NCBI GenBank assembly: GCA_022768865.1 | Contig: JALELH010000018.1 | Coordinates: forward strand, 1 to 64,000 | DNA length: 64,000 bases | Source of the DNA: Spirochaetia bacterium | Lineage (GTDB): Bacteria > Spirochaetota > Spirochaetia > Treponematales > Treponemataceae | Direction of reading: 5' to 3' | Shown: positions 50,073-57,415 of the stretch, in pieces | Layout of the letters: every line of letters begins with the position of its first letter | How positions within the stretch are numbered: the first letter of the stretch is position 1 | Made by a program: the position numbers and the translations under genes | The notes under the pieces: generated by a model | What the model saw: the letters and a program-made list of their open reading frames with translations, nothing else | The model's database searches: none | Told to the model about the DNA's origin: nothing

Positions 50073-52193
50073 ATGAAAATAAAATTGTTTCCCATATTAT
50101 TGTTTTTCCTCTTGCTGAACTTTGCAAATGCAGAAAAAATTCCTTTCATTTATAAAACGGCAGACCGGCAGACAACACTTCCTGTGGAATGGAATGAAAA
50201 ATGGTTTGGTCAGAGTTCTTCCTATGAATACCACCATGGAATTGCCCGTATTGCCTGCCTTTTTTCTGCCCTTTCTTATAACCAGGATGCTCTGGAAACT
50301 AACTATCACAAGTTAGGCATTGCTTCAAAGGACATTTTCTTTAACTATAATGTTGATTATTCAAGTTTTCTCTGGGGAAATGACCAGTGTGCCTTTAGCA
50401 TTGCCTCCAAACCCATAGACAGTTCAATTGGAAAACAAACATTAGTTATAGTCAATATACGCGGAACACCCCTTAATGCCAATGAATGGCTGTCAAATTT
50501 AAACATCCATGATCCTTCACAGACAAATGAAACAATACACATGGGTTTTGGAAAGGCAGCTTCCATAATTTATACAAAGCTTATTTCCTATCTTTTAAGG
50601 AACAGAATAGATCCGACAGATTCCTTTCTTTTAATTACGGGTCATAGCCGCGGTGGTGCCGTTTCAAACCTTCTTGCAAGGACACTTTATGATGATCAGT
50701 TTTTTAAGAGCGAAAACTGCTATGTCTATACTTTTGCATCCCCTAATGTTACTTCTTCAGAAGAAGCAAAAAGCAGGGACTTTGATTTTATCTGGAACAT
50801 TGTAAGTGCAGAAGACATTGTACCCACCCTGCCCTTTAACCGCAATGAATGGCACTTTAAGAAATATGGCCATACGTTAAGCTTTGCCAATTATACCAAT
50901 ACTGAACATGATTTTTATGAAAACCATATTCTTCCGCAGGTAAACGAATTATACAAAAGTTTTTTCGGCCGTGATTACTATCCTTTTTATACAGGACCTT
51001 TTTTACCTGTCTTTATTACACGCCTTGCTTCCCGCTATATAGAAAATGTTGAAAAGTTCTACAATGGATACTCAGGACTTCACAGTAAAGCCGTAGATTT
51101 AATGTATAAAATTTTTCCGTCAATGGAAGACCAGCTTTCTGAAAACAATACAAAACGGAAATCAAAGTTCCTTGAAAAAATAAAGGCTAAAATCAACGAA
51201 AAGCATGAAGGCTTGCTGGATTATCTTGAAAATGCCCTGATAGACATGCATCAAATTGAAACATATCTTTCCTTTATTCTTGTTACGGATCAAGACGACA
51301 CTTATTCAAATATGGATTACAACCTTGTTTCAATTGAAGGGGCCGTAGAAATTGCTGTTTTTGATAATGATAAAAATACTTATCTTGAAGTTATAGAAGG
51401 CTATGACGGTTTTGAAAACCAGAAGCGGCCTGTTGCAGCAATTCCAGCAGGAGTTAAAAACCTTATTGTGGGCGTTCCTTCAAATATGGAATTTGAACTT
51501 TTCCTTACTGATGATACAATCCTCCATTCCCCTGCCAGAATTAAAATAGAACATTATGATTCGGCAGGTGTTTATAAAGGATGCAGTGAAGTTCAGAAAA
51601 TTTATCTTAACATGTATTCTGCATGTAAATTTAAAATCGGAAAAGAACTTCTGGATAAGGACAAGGTTCAGCATAAAAGCTTAACCTATAAAGAGAGAAA
51701 AGAATTTGTTAATATTGCAAACCTTAAGCCTGAATACCACTTCAGGGTTTATCCCGAATTTACCTATGGCCTGAACAACAACATAACAGCCGGCATTCAT
51801 TATGGCATTCCGATTTTATATGGAACTGCACTTTTAAATTATAATCTTTCTAATGCAAATAAGGGTTTTGATTTTATTGCAGGCATTGGAAATAAAATTG
51901 CCTTTTACGGAAAGTATTCCCTTGATGTTGAACTTCTAGAAAAGACCTGTATTTTTTCTTCCAGTGCAGATACAGATAAAAAACTTTCTTTTGTTCCTGA
52001 AGTTAAACTTTCCCTTTCAAAAAATATCATTGCTAAAACTACAAGCTGTGTTTCTTTTGCCTTTGATTTTAATATCAATGATTTTAACAATGATGCCTTT
52101 TTCTCTGACATAAGAAAGCAAAGGTTTGGCAGCTGGAAAATTAATTCAAACCTTAAGGTTTATCCGTCTATTCAATTCGGAATCCGATTTTAA
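50073..52193 (+). CDS. Class 3 lipase with outer-membrane-barrel-like C-terminus
   Basis: 706 residues from the ATG at 50073, which begins a clean signal peptide (MKIKLFPILLFFLLLNFANA); in-frame starts at 50058 and 50043 are alternatives and no site has a clear Shine-Dalgarno. Residues ~40-300 form an alpha/beta-hydrolase of lipase class 3 type with nucleophile elbow TGHSRGGAVSN (Ser192), Asp in VSAEDIVPTLPF and a following His. A helical and beta-rich middle follows. The last ~140 residues alternate like beta-strands and end YPSIQFGIRF, with a terminal Phe as in outer-membrane proteins. This suggests a lipase tethered by a small barrel. Patatin-barrel proteins exist, but I know of no class 3 lipase of this layout. 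Confidence 0.75.
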   Translation: MKIKLFPILLFFLLLNFANAEKIPFIYKTADRQTTLPVEWNEKWFGQSSSYEYHHGIARIACLFSALSYNQDALETNYHKLGIASKDIFFNYNVDYSSFLWGNDQCAFSIASKPIDSSIGKQTLVIVNIRGTPLNANEWLSNLNIHDPSQTNETIHMGFGKAASIIYTKLISYLLRNRIDPTDSFLLITGHSRGGAVSNLLARTLYDDQFFKSENCYVYTFASPNVTSSEEAKSRDFDFIWNIVSAEDIVPTLPFNRNEWHFKKYGHTLSFANYTNTEHDFYENHILPQVNELYKSFFGRDYYPFYTGPFLPVFITRLASRYIENVEKFYNGYSGLHSKAVDLMYKIFPSMEDQLSENNTKRKSKFLEKIKAKINEKHEGLLDYLENALIDMHQIETYLSFILVTDQDDTYSNMDYNLVSIEGAVEIAVFDNDKNTYLEVIEGYDGFENQKRPVAAIPAGVKNLIVGVPSNMEFELFLTDDTILHSPARIKIEHYDSAGVYKGCSEVQKIYLNMYSACKFKIGKELLDKDKVQHKSLTYKERKEFVNIANLKPEYHFRVYPEFTYGLNNNITAGIHYGIPILYGTALLNYNLSNANKGFDFIAGIGNKIAFYGKYSLDVELLEKTCIFSSSADTDKKLSFVPEVKLSLSKNIIAKTTSCVSFAFDFNINDFNNDAFFSDIRKQRFGSWKINSNLKVYPSIQFGIRF

Positions 52194-52194
52194 C

Positions 52195-53010
52195 TTATTT
52201 GTAATAGACTATTTTATAGGTACCCGTAATTCCAAAGCCTGCTTTTTTATAGGCACTGTAAGCAGCCAGATTTTCCTGCCGCACAAGAAGCGTTGCCTTA
52301 CATCCGACTTTGCCTGCAACAAATGCTATCCTGTTTACAAGAAAGGAAGCATAACCTTTGCGCCTGAATTCCTTTTTTGTATAAACGCCTGAAATCTGAA
52401 TTACCTTATTTGCACACAGGCTTATGTTTGCCTTTGAATAAATAAAATCTTCATCACCAAGAGCATAAACTGTTTTATTCTTTACTGCCTTATCAAGTTT
52501 CATTCTTTCAGCCGGCAGATTAAGTTTTTTCCATTCTGGCATAACTTCTTCTTCTGAAAATCCGGTTTGTAAATGCATCAGCTTTTCACAGTCTGACATT
52601 TTGCATATAAAAGGAGATAGGTCTGCGTTTTTTATGTAAACAAGCCCTTGATATTCCATTAAAAACATATTTCGGGTTTCTTTTTTTGTATATTTCCATT
52701 TTATAAGCTTTTCTAATTTGATAACCTGGCTTTCTTCTCCGTGAATGCAAAATATCTTTTTGTCTTTTATAAAATCAGAAAAAACCTTTTTAATTTCTTT
52801 AGTCCATTTTGGAATACAGCAGATTAAAGAATTACCTTCAGCAAAATAAAAAACACCCAGAATCTTTCCATCTATAAGAACAAAAACATCTTTGTCTTTT
52901 AATAGTATTTTTTCATAAAGTGCAATACAGAATTTTTCATATGTTTCAACAAATCTTTCAAGGGCAGGAAATATTTCTTTATATTCAAGGGCATTTATAA
53001 TCTTCAGCAT
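52195..53010 (-). CDS. GNAT family acetyltransferase
   Basis: 271 residues. The C-terminal half shows GNAT motif A (ISGVYTKKEFRRKGYASFLVNRIAF) with the acetyl-CoA pyrophosphate loop R-R-K-G-Y-A, and motif B (ATLLVRQENLAAYSAYKKAGFGITGTYKIVYY). The N-terminal ~130 residues have no recognised catalytic signature and may be a degenerate second GNAT fold. Substrate is unknown. It is convergent with the lipase gene (one base apart) and 17 bases downstream of the RlpA gene. Confidence 0.88.
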   Translation of the reverse strand: MLKIINALEYKEIFPALERFVETYEKFCIALYEKILLKDKDVFVLIDGKILGVFYFAEGNSLICCIPKWTKEIKKVFSDFIKDKKIFCIHGEESQVIKLEKLIKWKYTKKETRNMFLMEYQGLVYIKNADLSPFICKMSDCEKLMHLQTGFSEEEVMPEWKKLNLPAERMKLDKAVKNKTVYALGDEDFIYSKANISLCANKVIQISGVYTKKEFRRKGYASFLVNRIAFVAGKVGCKATLLVRQENLAAYSAYKKAGFGITGTYKIVYYK

Positions 53011-53027
53011 TTTTATTCCACGGAATA

Positions 53028-53726
53028 TTATCTTTTTCTTTCCTTTACAAGGGAACTGGTAAATCCTTTGCTTTCAAGCTGTTTTATTAAGGCAGGAACC
53101 TGGCTGCCTTCAACTTTTATAATTGCAACCTTTACATTACTGCCGGACTTTTGAAGGGTAACATTTTTAAACTTTGCACGTGCTACTTTTTTTGCAAACT
53201 CCCTTGCATTTTTTTCATCAGAAAATGCGCCAAGTTGAACATCATAAAGGGTGCCTTTTTTTATTTTTATCTGCTGAACTGACTTTGCAGCTGAAGTTCC
53301 TTTAGATTTTGCAAGGGGAATATTCCGGGCCTTTTTTGCAGATACTGCACTTTGCTTTGTGTTTGCACCCATCTGTACAATCTGAATTTTTACTTTTGCA
53401 GTGCCTGTTTTTATCATGTCAAGTTTTACGGCAGCAGCCTTTGAAAGATCTGCTTCACGGCCTGCAACAAAAGGTCCCCTGTCGTTTACGCGCACATCAA
53501 CGCTTTTTCCGTTGGCATAGTTTGTAATTCTAAGAACCGTATTAAAAGGAAGGGTTTTATGGGCGCAGGTCATGGCATACATATTGAACCTTTCACCATT
53601 GGCTGTTTTTCGCCCGTGAAATTTTTCTGCATAATAAGAAACAACAGCCTTATCTTTATACAGTTCAAGGCTGTGTGCAAAAGACAAAAAAAATACCGAC
53701 AGCAAAAACAGAAGAAACTTTCTCAT
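53028..53726 (-). CDS. rlpA: RlpA-like septal lytic transglycosylase with SPOR domain
   Basis: 232 residues. The signal peptide (LLFLLSVFFLSFAHS) lacks a lipobox, unlike E. coli RlpA. The double-psi beta-barrel domain follows with VVSYYAEKFHGRKTANGERFN, MTCAHKTLPFNTVLRITN and VRVNDRGPF, containing the catalytic Asp of the NDRGP motif. A basic linker and a C-terminal SPOR domain (YDVQLGAFSDEKNAREFAKK ... GFTSSLVK) bind denuded glycan at septa. It acts in the periplasm on peptidoglycan. Confidence 0.93.
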   Translation of the reverse strand: MRKFLLFLLSVFFLSFAHSLELYKDKAVVSYYAEKFHGRKTANGERFNMYAMTCAHKTLPFNTVLRITNYANGKSVDVRVNDRGPFVAGREADLSKAAAVKLDMIKTGTAKVKIQIVQMGANTKQSAVSAKKARNIPLAKSKGTSAAKSVQQIKIKKGTLYDVQLGAFSDEKNAREFAKKVARAKFKNVTLQKSGSNVKVAIIKVEGSQVPALIKQLESKGFTSSLVKERKR

Positions 53727-53788
53727 GCTTTTATTGTCGGTAAATTTTTTATATAAACTTAGAAAAACTGCTGACTGTCTTTCGGCTT

Positions 53789-54892
53789 TTACTTTTTCAG
53801 AAGTGCTGCAAAAGGATTGTATGTTTCACCATCGTCGTCATCTTTGTGTGAAGACATATATTCCTTTGCATTATCTTCTTCTTCATTGGAAACAACAGTA
53901 CTTAAAGAAATGCGCTTTTCATCAGCATCGATTTTGTCAATGATTACATCAAGAACGTCGCCTGCCTTGAAAACTTTTTTAAGGTTTGTGTTGCGTTCAA
54001 CATTGAGTTTTGAAACGTGAACAAGTCCGTCTATTCCGTCTGCAATATTTACGAAGACACCGAAATCTGCAACACGGCTGATTTTCCCTTCAATCTTATT
54101 GCCTACTTTAAATTTTGCAGTAACAGAATCCCATGGATCTGCTTCAAGTTCCTTTGTAGAAAGAGAAACCCTTTCGTGTTTCCAGTCAGCCTTGATAATT
54201 TTTGCAGTTATTTCCTGACCAACTTCCAGCACATCTGCCACATTGCTTACACGTGTCCTGCTGATTTCAGAAACAGGAAGGAGTGCCTGAAATCCGTTTA
54301 AATCAATAAAGGCTCCGTAAGATTCAATTGACTTAACGGTTCCTTTTACAGTCATTCCTACTGTATATTTTTCTGCAAGGGAAGCAAGTTCAGCGTTTGC
54401 CTTTTCTTCAAGAAGAATCCTGTTTGAAAGGACAATATTTTTTCCATCATTTTTAAATTCCGTAATCTTAAAAGACAGATGCTGGCCTACATATTCTGAA
54501 CTTTCCTTTCTCTGACGGTAACCCATCTGGCTGTACGGACAGAAAGCACGGGTTGTTCCAAGCATGACTTCGTAGCCGCCCTTGATTTCACCTTTTACAG
54601 TTCCTTCTACAGGAATGCCGTTTTTAAATGCGTTTTCAAATACTGAATTATCGCCCTTTGTATTGCTGCCGGTAATTTTTGCAGTAAAGTGAAGTTCTTC
54701 ATGCTTTCCGCCAACAAAATAAACCTTTATTTTGTCACCTTCTTTTACTGTAATGTTTCCGTCTGCATCTTTAAAGTCTGCAGCATCAACAAAACCTTCA
54801 CTCTTTAATCCAAGATCAATGAATACTGTATCGCCATTAATTGCCACAACTGTAGTTTCTACAAGCTGTCCCGGTTCATATAAATTTTTCAT
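53789..54892 (-). CDS. Ribosomal protein S1-like RNA-binding protein (four S1 domains)
   Basis: 367 residues made of four S1/OB domains (about 8-70, 90-155, 172-240, 255-330), each recognisable by V-x-G-x-V-x-x-I-x-x-x-G-x-F/A-V patterns (GTVKSIESYGAFIDL; GKISRVADFGVFVNI). The acidic tail ends NPFAALLKK. E. coli S1 has six domains; short forms are seen in many bacteria including spirochaetes, where a second longer S1 may exist. It probably helps mRNA binding or translation. It is a single-gene unit; an inverted repeat lies upstream at 54934-54975. Confidence 0.88.
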   Translation of the reverse strand: MKNLYEPGQLVETTVVAINGDTVFIDLGLKSEGFVDAADFKDADGNITVKEGDKIKVYFVGGKHEELHFTAKITGSNTKGDNSVFENAFKNGIPVEGTVKGEIKGGYEVMLGTTRAFCPYSQMGYRQRKESSEYVGQHLSFKITEFKNDGKNIVLSNRILLEEKANAELASLAEKYTVGMTVKGTVKSIESYGAFIDLNGFQALLPVSEISRTRVSNVADVLEVGQEITAKIIKADWKHERVSLSTKELEADPWDSVTAKFKVGNKIEGKISRVADFGVFVNIADGIDGLVHVSKLNVERNTNLKKVFKAGDVLDVIIDKIDADEKRISLSTVVSNEEEDNAKEYMSSHKDDDDGETYNPFAALLKK

Positions 54893-54933
54893 TTTTTTTC
54901 CTTATGATACGTTTTAATTTGTGATTTACATTA

Positions 54934-54975
54934 TAGAAAGAATTATTGCAAATGTCATTAGCAATATTCTTTCTA
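54934..54975 (-). terminator. Hairpin after the UDG-like gene
   Basis: tagaaagaattattgc (54934-54949) pairs with gcaatattctttcta (54961-54975), with one bulged base. It has no T-run, so it is either a weak terminator of the minus-strand UDG-like gene or an RNA structure. Confidence 0.55.
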
Positions 54976-54982
54976 TTCTGGC

Positions 54983-55720
54983 TTATTCGCCATAAACTTC
55001 TTTTTTGTGCCTCAGGCCGATTTGACGCAATGCTTCTGCAATGGGTACAGATGGATTTTCTTCACGGAAATTTTTCAAATCCACACTGAATCTTCCCATG
55101 GAAAAATGATTTAACAGATACACATTATCCCACATTGAACTGTTACCATAACTGGCTCTGAGCTGATTTTTGTATCCTAGAAACACACCGCCTTTTTTAA
55201 GTTCACTGTGCCCGACAAGCCAAAGCTGAGTATCTGGCCCCATTCCCATATGTAACCTTGCCGTAAGTTCTGCACACTTTAATTGACTCTCTTCTATAAG
55301 GTTACAGATTTTCTGTCCCCCTTCTTCTGCCAGGATTTTAAGCTGTTTTGTTTTTGCCGTATGGACCGGAGTTTTATTCATAATGATTGTCTTTTTTCTA
55401 AAGTCCATATTAAGTTCAGGATGCTTTTTAAAAAAGTTTTCTGCCATTATGCCGCTTTTACCGACGAAATATCTGTTGTTTTTTGACAGCTGTTCATCTT
55501 TGCCTGGATTATCACCAATTATAATAAGGTTTATTTCGTCTTCTTTTGTTACTTCATCATATGCTTTATTAAATACGATACTTGTTTCTACGCTGTAATC
55601 AGTTCCTGCAAGTTTTTTCTGTAATGGGAACAGTTCAGGTGACAGTTTATTCCAGTCTAAACACAACTTTCTGTATTCTTCACGAAACTGCACCCATTCA
55701 TTCCATTGATGGTCTGTCAT
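54983..55720 (-). CDS. Uracil-DNA glycosylase superfamily-like protein
   Basis: 245 residues. LIIIGDNPGKDEQ (about 63-75) matches the G-x-N-P-G form of UDG motif 1, followed by FVGKSGIMAENFF. LLNHFSMGRFSVDL near 205 occupies the place of the H-P-S motif 2 but is diverged. This points to a uracil-DNA glycosylase fold of the family 4/5 or mismatch-specific type without proving glycosylase activity. There are no iron-sulphur cysteines in the expected pattern. It has its own upstream region; pyrE upstream ends in a terminator. Confidence 0.6.
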   Translation of the reverse strand: MTDHQWNEWVQFREEYRKLCLDWNKLSPELFPLQKKLAGTDYSVETSIVFNKAYDEVTKEDEINLIIIGDNPGKDEQLSKNNRYFVGKSGIMAENFFKKHPELNMDFRKKTIIMNKTPVHTAKTKQLKILAEEGGQKICNLIEESQLKCAELTARLHMGMGPDTQLWLVGHSELKKGGVFLGYKNQLRASYGNSSMWDNVYLLNHFSMGRFSVDLKNFREENPSVPIAEALRQIGLRHKKEVYGE

Positions 55721-55733
55721 TTAACTTCCTTAA

Positions 55734-55762
55734 TAAAAAGGGCACAGATTTAATCTGCACCC
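55734..55762 (-). terminator. Intrinsic terminator of pyrE
   Basis: Read on the minus strand gggtgcagatt pairs with aatctgtgccc (arms 55752-55762 and 55740-55750), followed by a T-run (complement of 55734-55739). Confidence 0.85.
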
Positions 55763-55771
55763 ATAAATAAA

Positions 55772-56437
55772 TTAGCAGGCACCCCATTCCTTATAATATT
55801 CGTCAATATCTTTCATCAATTCTGGAGTCAAAACTGTACCCTTTAATGCTTCTGTAACCTCTTTCATTGTTACTATGGCACGTGCCGGGAATCCATATTT
55901 TTCTGTAATTGTTTCAAGGGCACTCTTATTGCTGTCTGCTGATGCTCTTTCCATTCTGTTAAGTGACACCATTTCGCCAACAACTGTCACCTTTGCCTGT
56001 CCTGTTACAATAGGATATGTTTCTTCAATAGATTTTCCAGAAGTAGTAACATCTTCAATAATTACAACCCTGTCTCCATCTTTTATTTCAGAACCAAGAA
56101 TTGCTCCTTTATCTGCACCATGGTTCTTTACTTCCTTGCGGTTAGAACAATAGCGGATTTCTTTTCCATAAAGTTTCTGATAGGCAATAACCGTTGTTAC
56201 GGCAAGTGGAATTCCCTTATATGCAGGTCCAAAAAGAACATCAAAATCATCACCAAAATTTGCATGAATTGCCTGTGCATAAAATTCACCTAATTTTGCA
56301 AGCTGACTTCCAGTAACATAAGCTCCTGCATTCATAAAAAACGGCGATTTCCTTCCGCTCTTAAGAGTAAAAGAACCAAACTTTAAAACCTTGCACTGAA
56401 CCATAAAATCAATAAAATCTTTCTTATACTGTTCCAT
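55772..56437 (-). CDS. pyrE: Orotate phosphoribosyltransferase
   Basis: Makes orotidine monophosphate from orotate and PRPP in pyrimidine synthesis. 221 residues. FGSFTLKSGRKSPFFMNAG forms the N-terminal orotate site, and YGKEIRYCSNRKEVKNHG is the mobile loop. The PRPP-binding motif is VVIIEDVTTSGKSIEE near 120. Length is normal for the longer bacterial class. It is preceded by a long palindromic element and ended by its own terminator, so it is a single-gene unit. Confidence 0.96.
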   Translation of the reverse strand: MEQYKKDFIDFMVQCKVLKFGSFTLKSGRKSPFFMNAGAYVTGSQLAKLGEFYAQAIHANFGDDFDVLFGPAYKGIPLAVTTVIAYQKLYGKEIRYCSNRKEVKNHGADKGAILGSEIKDGDRVVIIEDVTTSGKSIEETYPIVTGQAKVTVVGEMVSLNRMERASADSNKSALETITEKYGFPARAIVTMKEVTEALKGTVLTPELMKDIDEYYKEWGAC

Positions 56438-56483
56438 GGCTCACAGTTTACTAAATGGCTGTGAAAAATTCAATTTAGCAAAT

Positions 56484-56680
56484 TTAGGTCGAATATCGAA
56501 TTTCAGAATACTTTTCAATACAACTTTTTTAGTATTAATAGACGCCGTAGGCAGGTTCAGGCCTGAAAAAAAATCTGCACAAACGTAGTGCGGAAGCCTT
56601 TTTTTCAGGCCTGGTTCTGCCGAGAGGCGTCTTAGTTTCTAAAGAAAAGTAATTTTCTTATTATTCGACATTCGGTCTTA
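56484..56680. repeat. 197-bp imperfect palindromic (foldback) element
   Basis: Nearly the whole pyrE-aat gap is an inverted repeat. Outer arms ggtcgaatatcgaa (56488-56501) and ttcgacattcggtc (56664-56677) pair at 13 of 14 positions if G-U is allowed. The middle arms are agacgcc...caggcctgaaaaaaa (56540-56572) and ttttttcaggcctg...ggcgtct. The core gcac-aaacgta-gtgc (56577-56591 region) closes it. TTA borders both ends, and the right TTA is the aat stop codon. A 17-base arm segment recurs at 8489-8505. No frame is coded inside. It could be a MITE-like element or a transcribed long hairpin. Confidence 0.75.
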
Positions 56681-57415
56681 TAATGCACCCGTAATTTTGT
56701 TCACCTGAACTTCAAATTCAGTTTCCAGGTTTTTCTTAAGTGAACTATGCAATGCCTTCTGTTCAATTTTAAAAAATGCTGAACGGCTTATATTCTTTGC
56801 ACCGTATCTTGCAATATTATCTGTATATACCTGACTGTCTACAAGCAAGCCACCACATTCAATAAAAGCTTTCATAAAGAGTATAAAAGCACTTTTTGAA
56901 CTGTCAGTAGCTTTTGTAAACATGCTTTCTCCGCAAAAAACACTTCCAATAAGAACTCCATATAATCCGCCCACAAGTTCTCCTTCATGCCAGGTTTCAA
57001 AACTGTGTGCATACCCTGCTTCATGAAATTTTGTGTATGCTTCAATCATCATGTTGCCTATCCATGTGCCATTTTGACCTTTGCGGTTTTGGTTTGCACA
57101 TTCAATCATAACCTGAGTAAAAGCTTTATCCATTGTATATGTATAAGGAGTATGCCGTAAAAACTTTGATGCACTTCTAGGAATATGAAAGTCCTGCGTC
57201 TTAAGAACGAAGCGCGGATCCGGTGAATGCCATACTACAGGTTCTCCTTCATCTTCTGAAAACCAGGGAAAAACGCCCTGCATATATGCTGAATATAAAA
57301 GCTGCAAGTCAATATCCAGTGTAATTCCGCAAATAGAATCTCCGTATTCTTTATATATAGTTCCAGGCTGTGCAAAGATATAAATCAAATCAGGATTTAT
57401 TAAGCAATCACGCAT
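56678..57415 (-). CDS. aat: Leucyl/phenylalanyl-tRNA-protein transferase
   Basis: 245 residues; transfers Leu or Phe from tRNA to proteins with N-terminal Arg or Lys, creating N-degrons. Family landmarks are YSAYMQGVFPWFSEDEGEPVVWHSPDPR near 40-65, the W-I-x-x-M-I-E-A-Y segment, HSFETWHEGELVGGLYGVLIGSVFCGESMFTK and SQVYTDNIARYGAKNISRSAFF. It overlaps the clpA stop by 16 bases, and with clpS-clpA completes the whole N-degron pathway in one operon. Its stop codon is the right end of the palindromic element. Confidence 0.96.
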   Translation of the reverse strand: MRDCLINPDLIYIFAQPGTIYKEYGDSICGITLDIDLQLLYSAYMQGVFPWFSEDEGEPVVWHSPDPRFVLKTQDFHIPRSASKFLRHTPYTYTMDKAFTQVMIECANQNRKGQNGTWIGNMMIEAYTKFHEAGYAHSFETWHEGELVGGLYGVLIGSVFCGESMFTKATDSSKSAFILFMKAFIECGGLLVDSQVYTDNIARYGAKNISRSAFFKIEQKALHSSLKKNLETEFEVQVNKITGAL

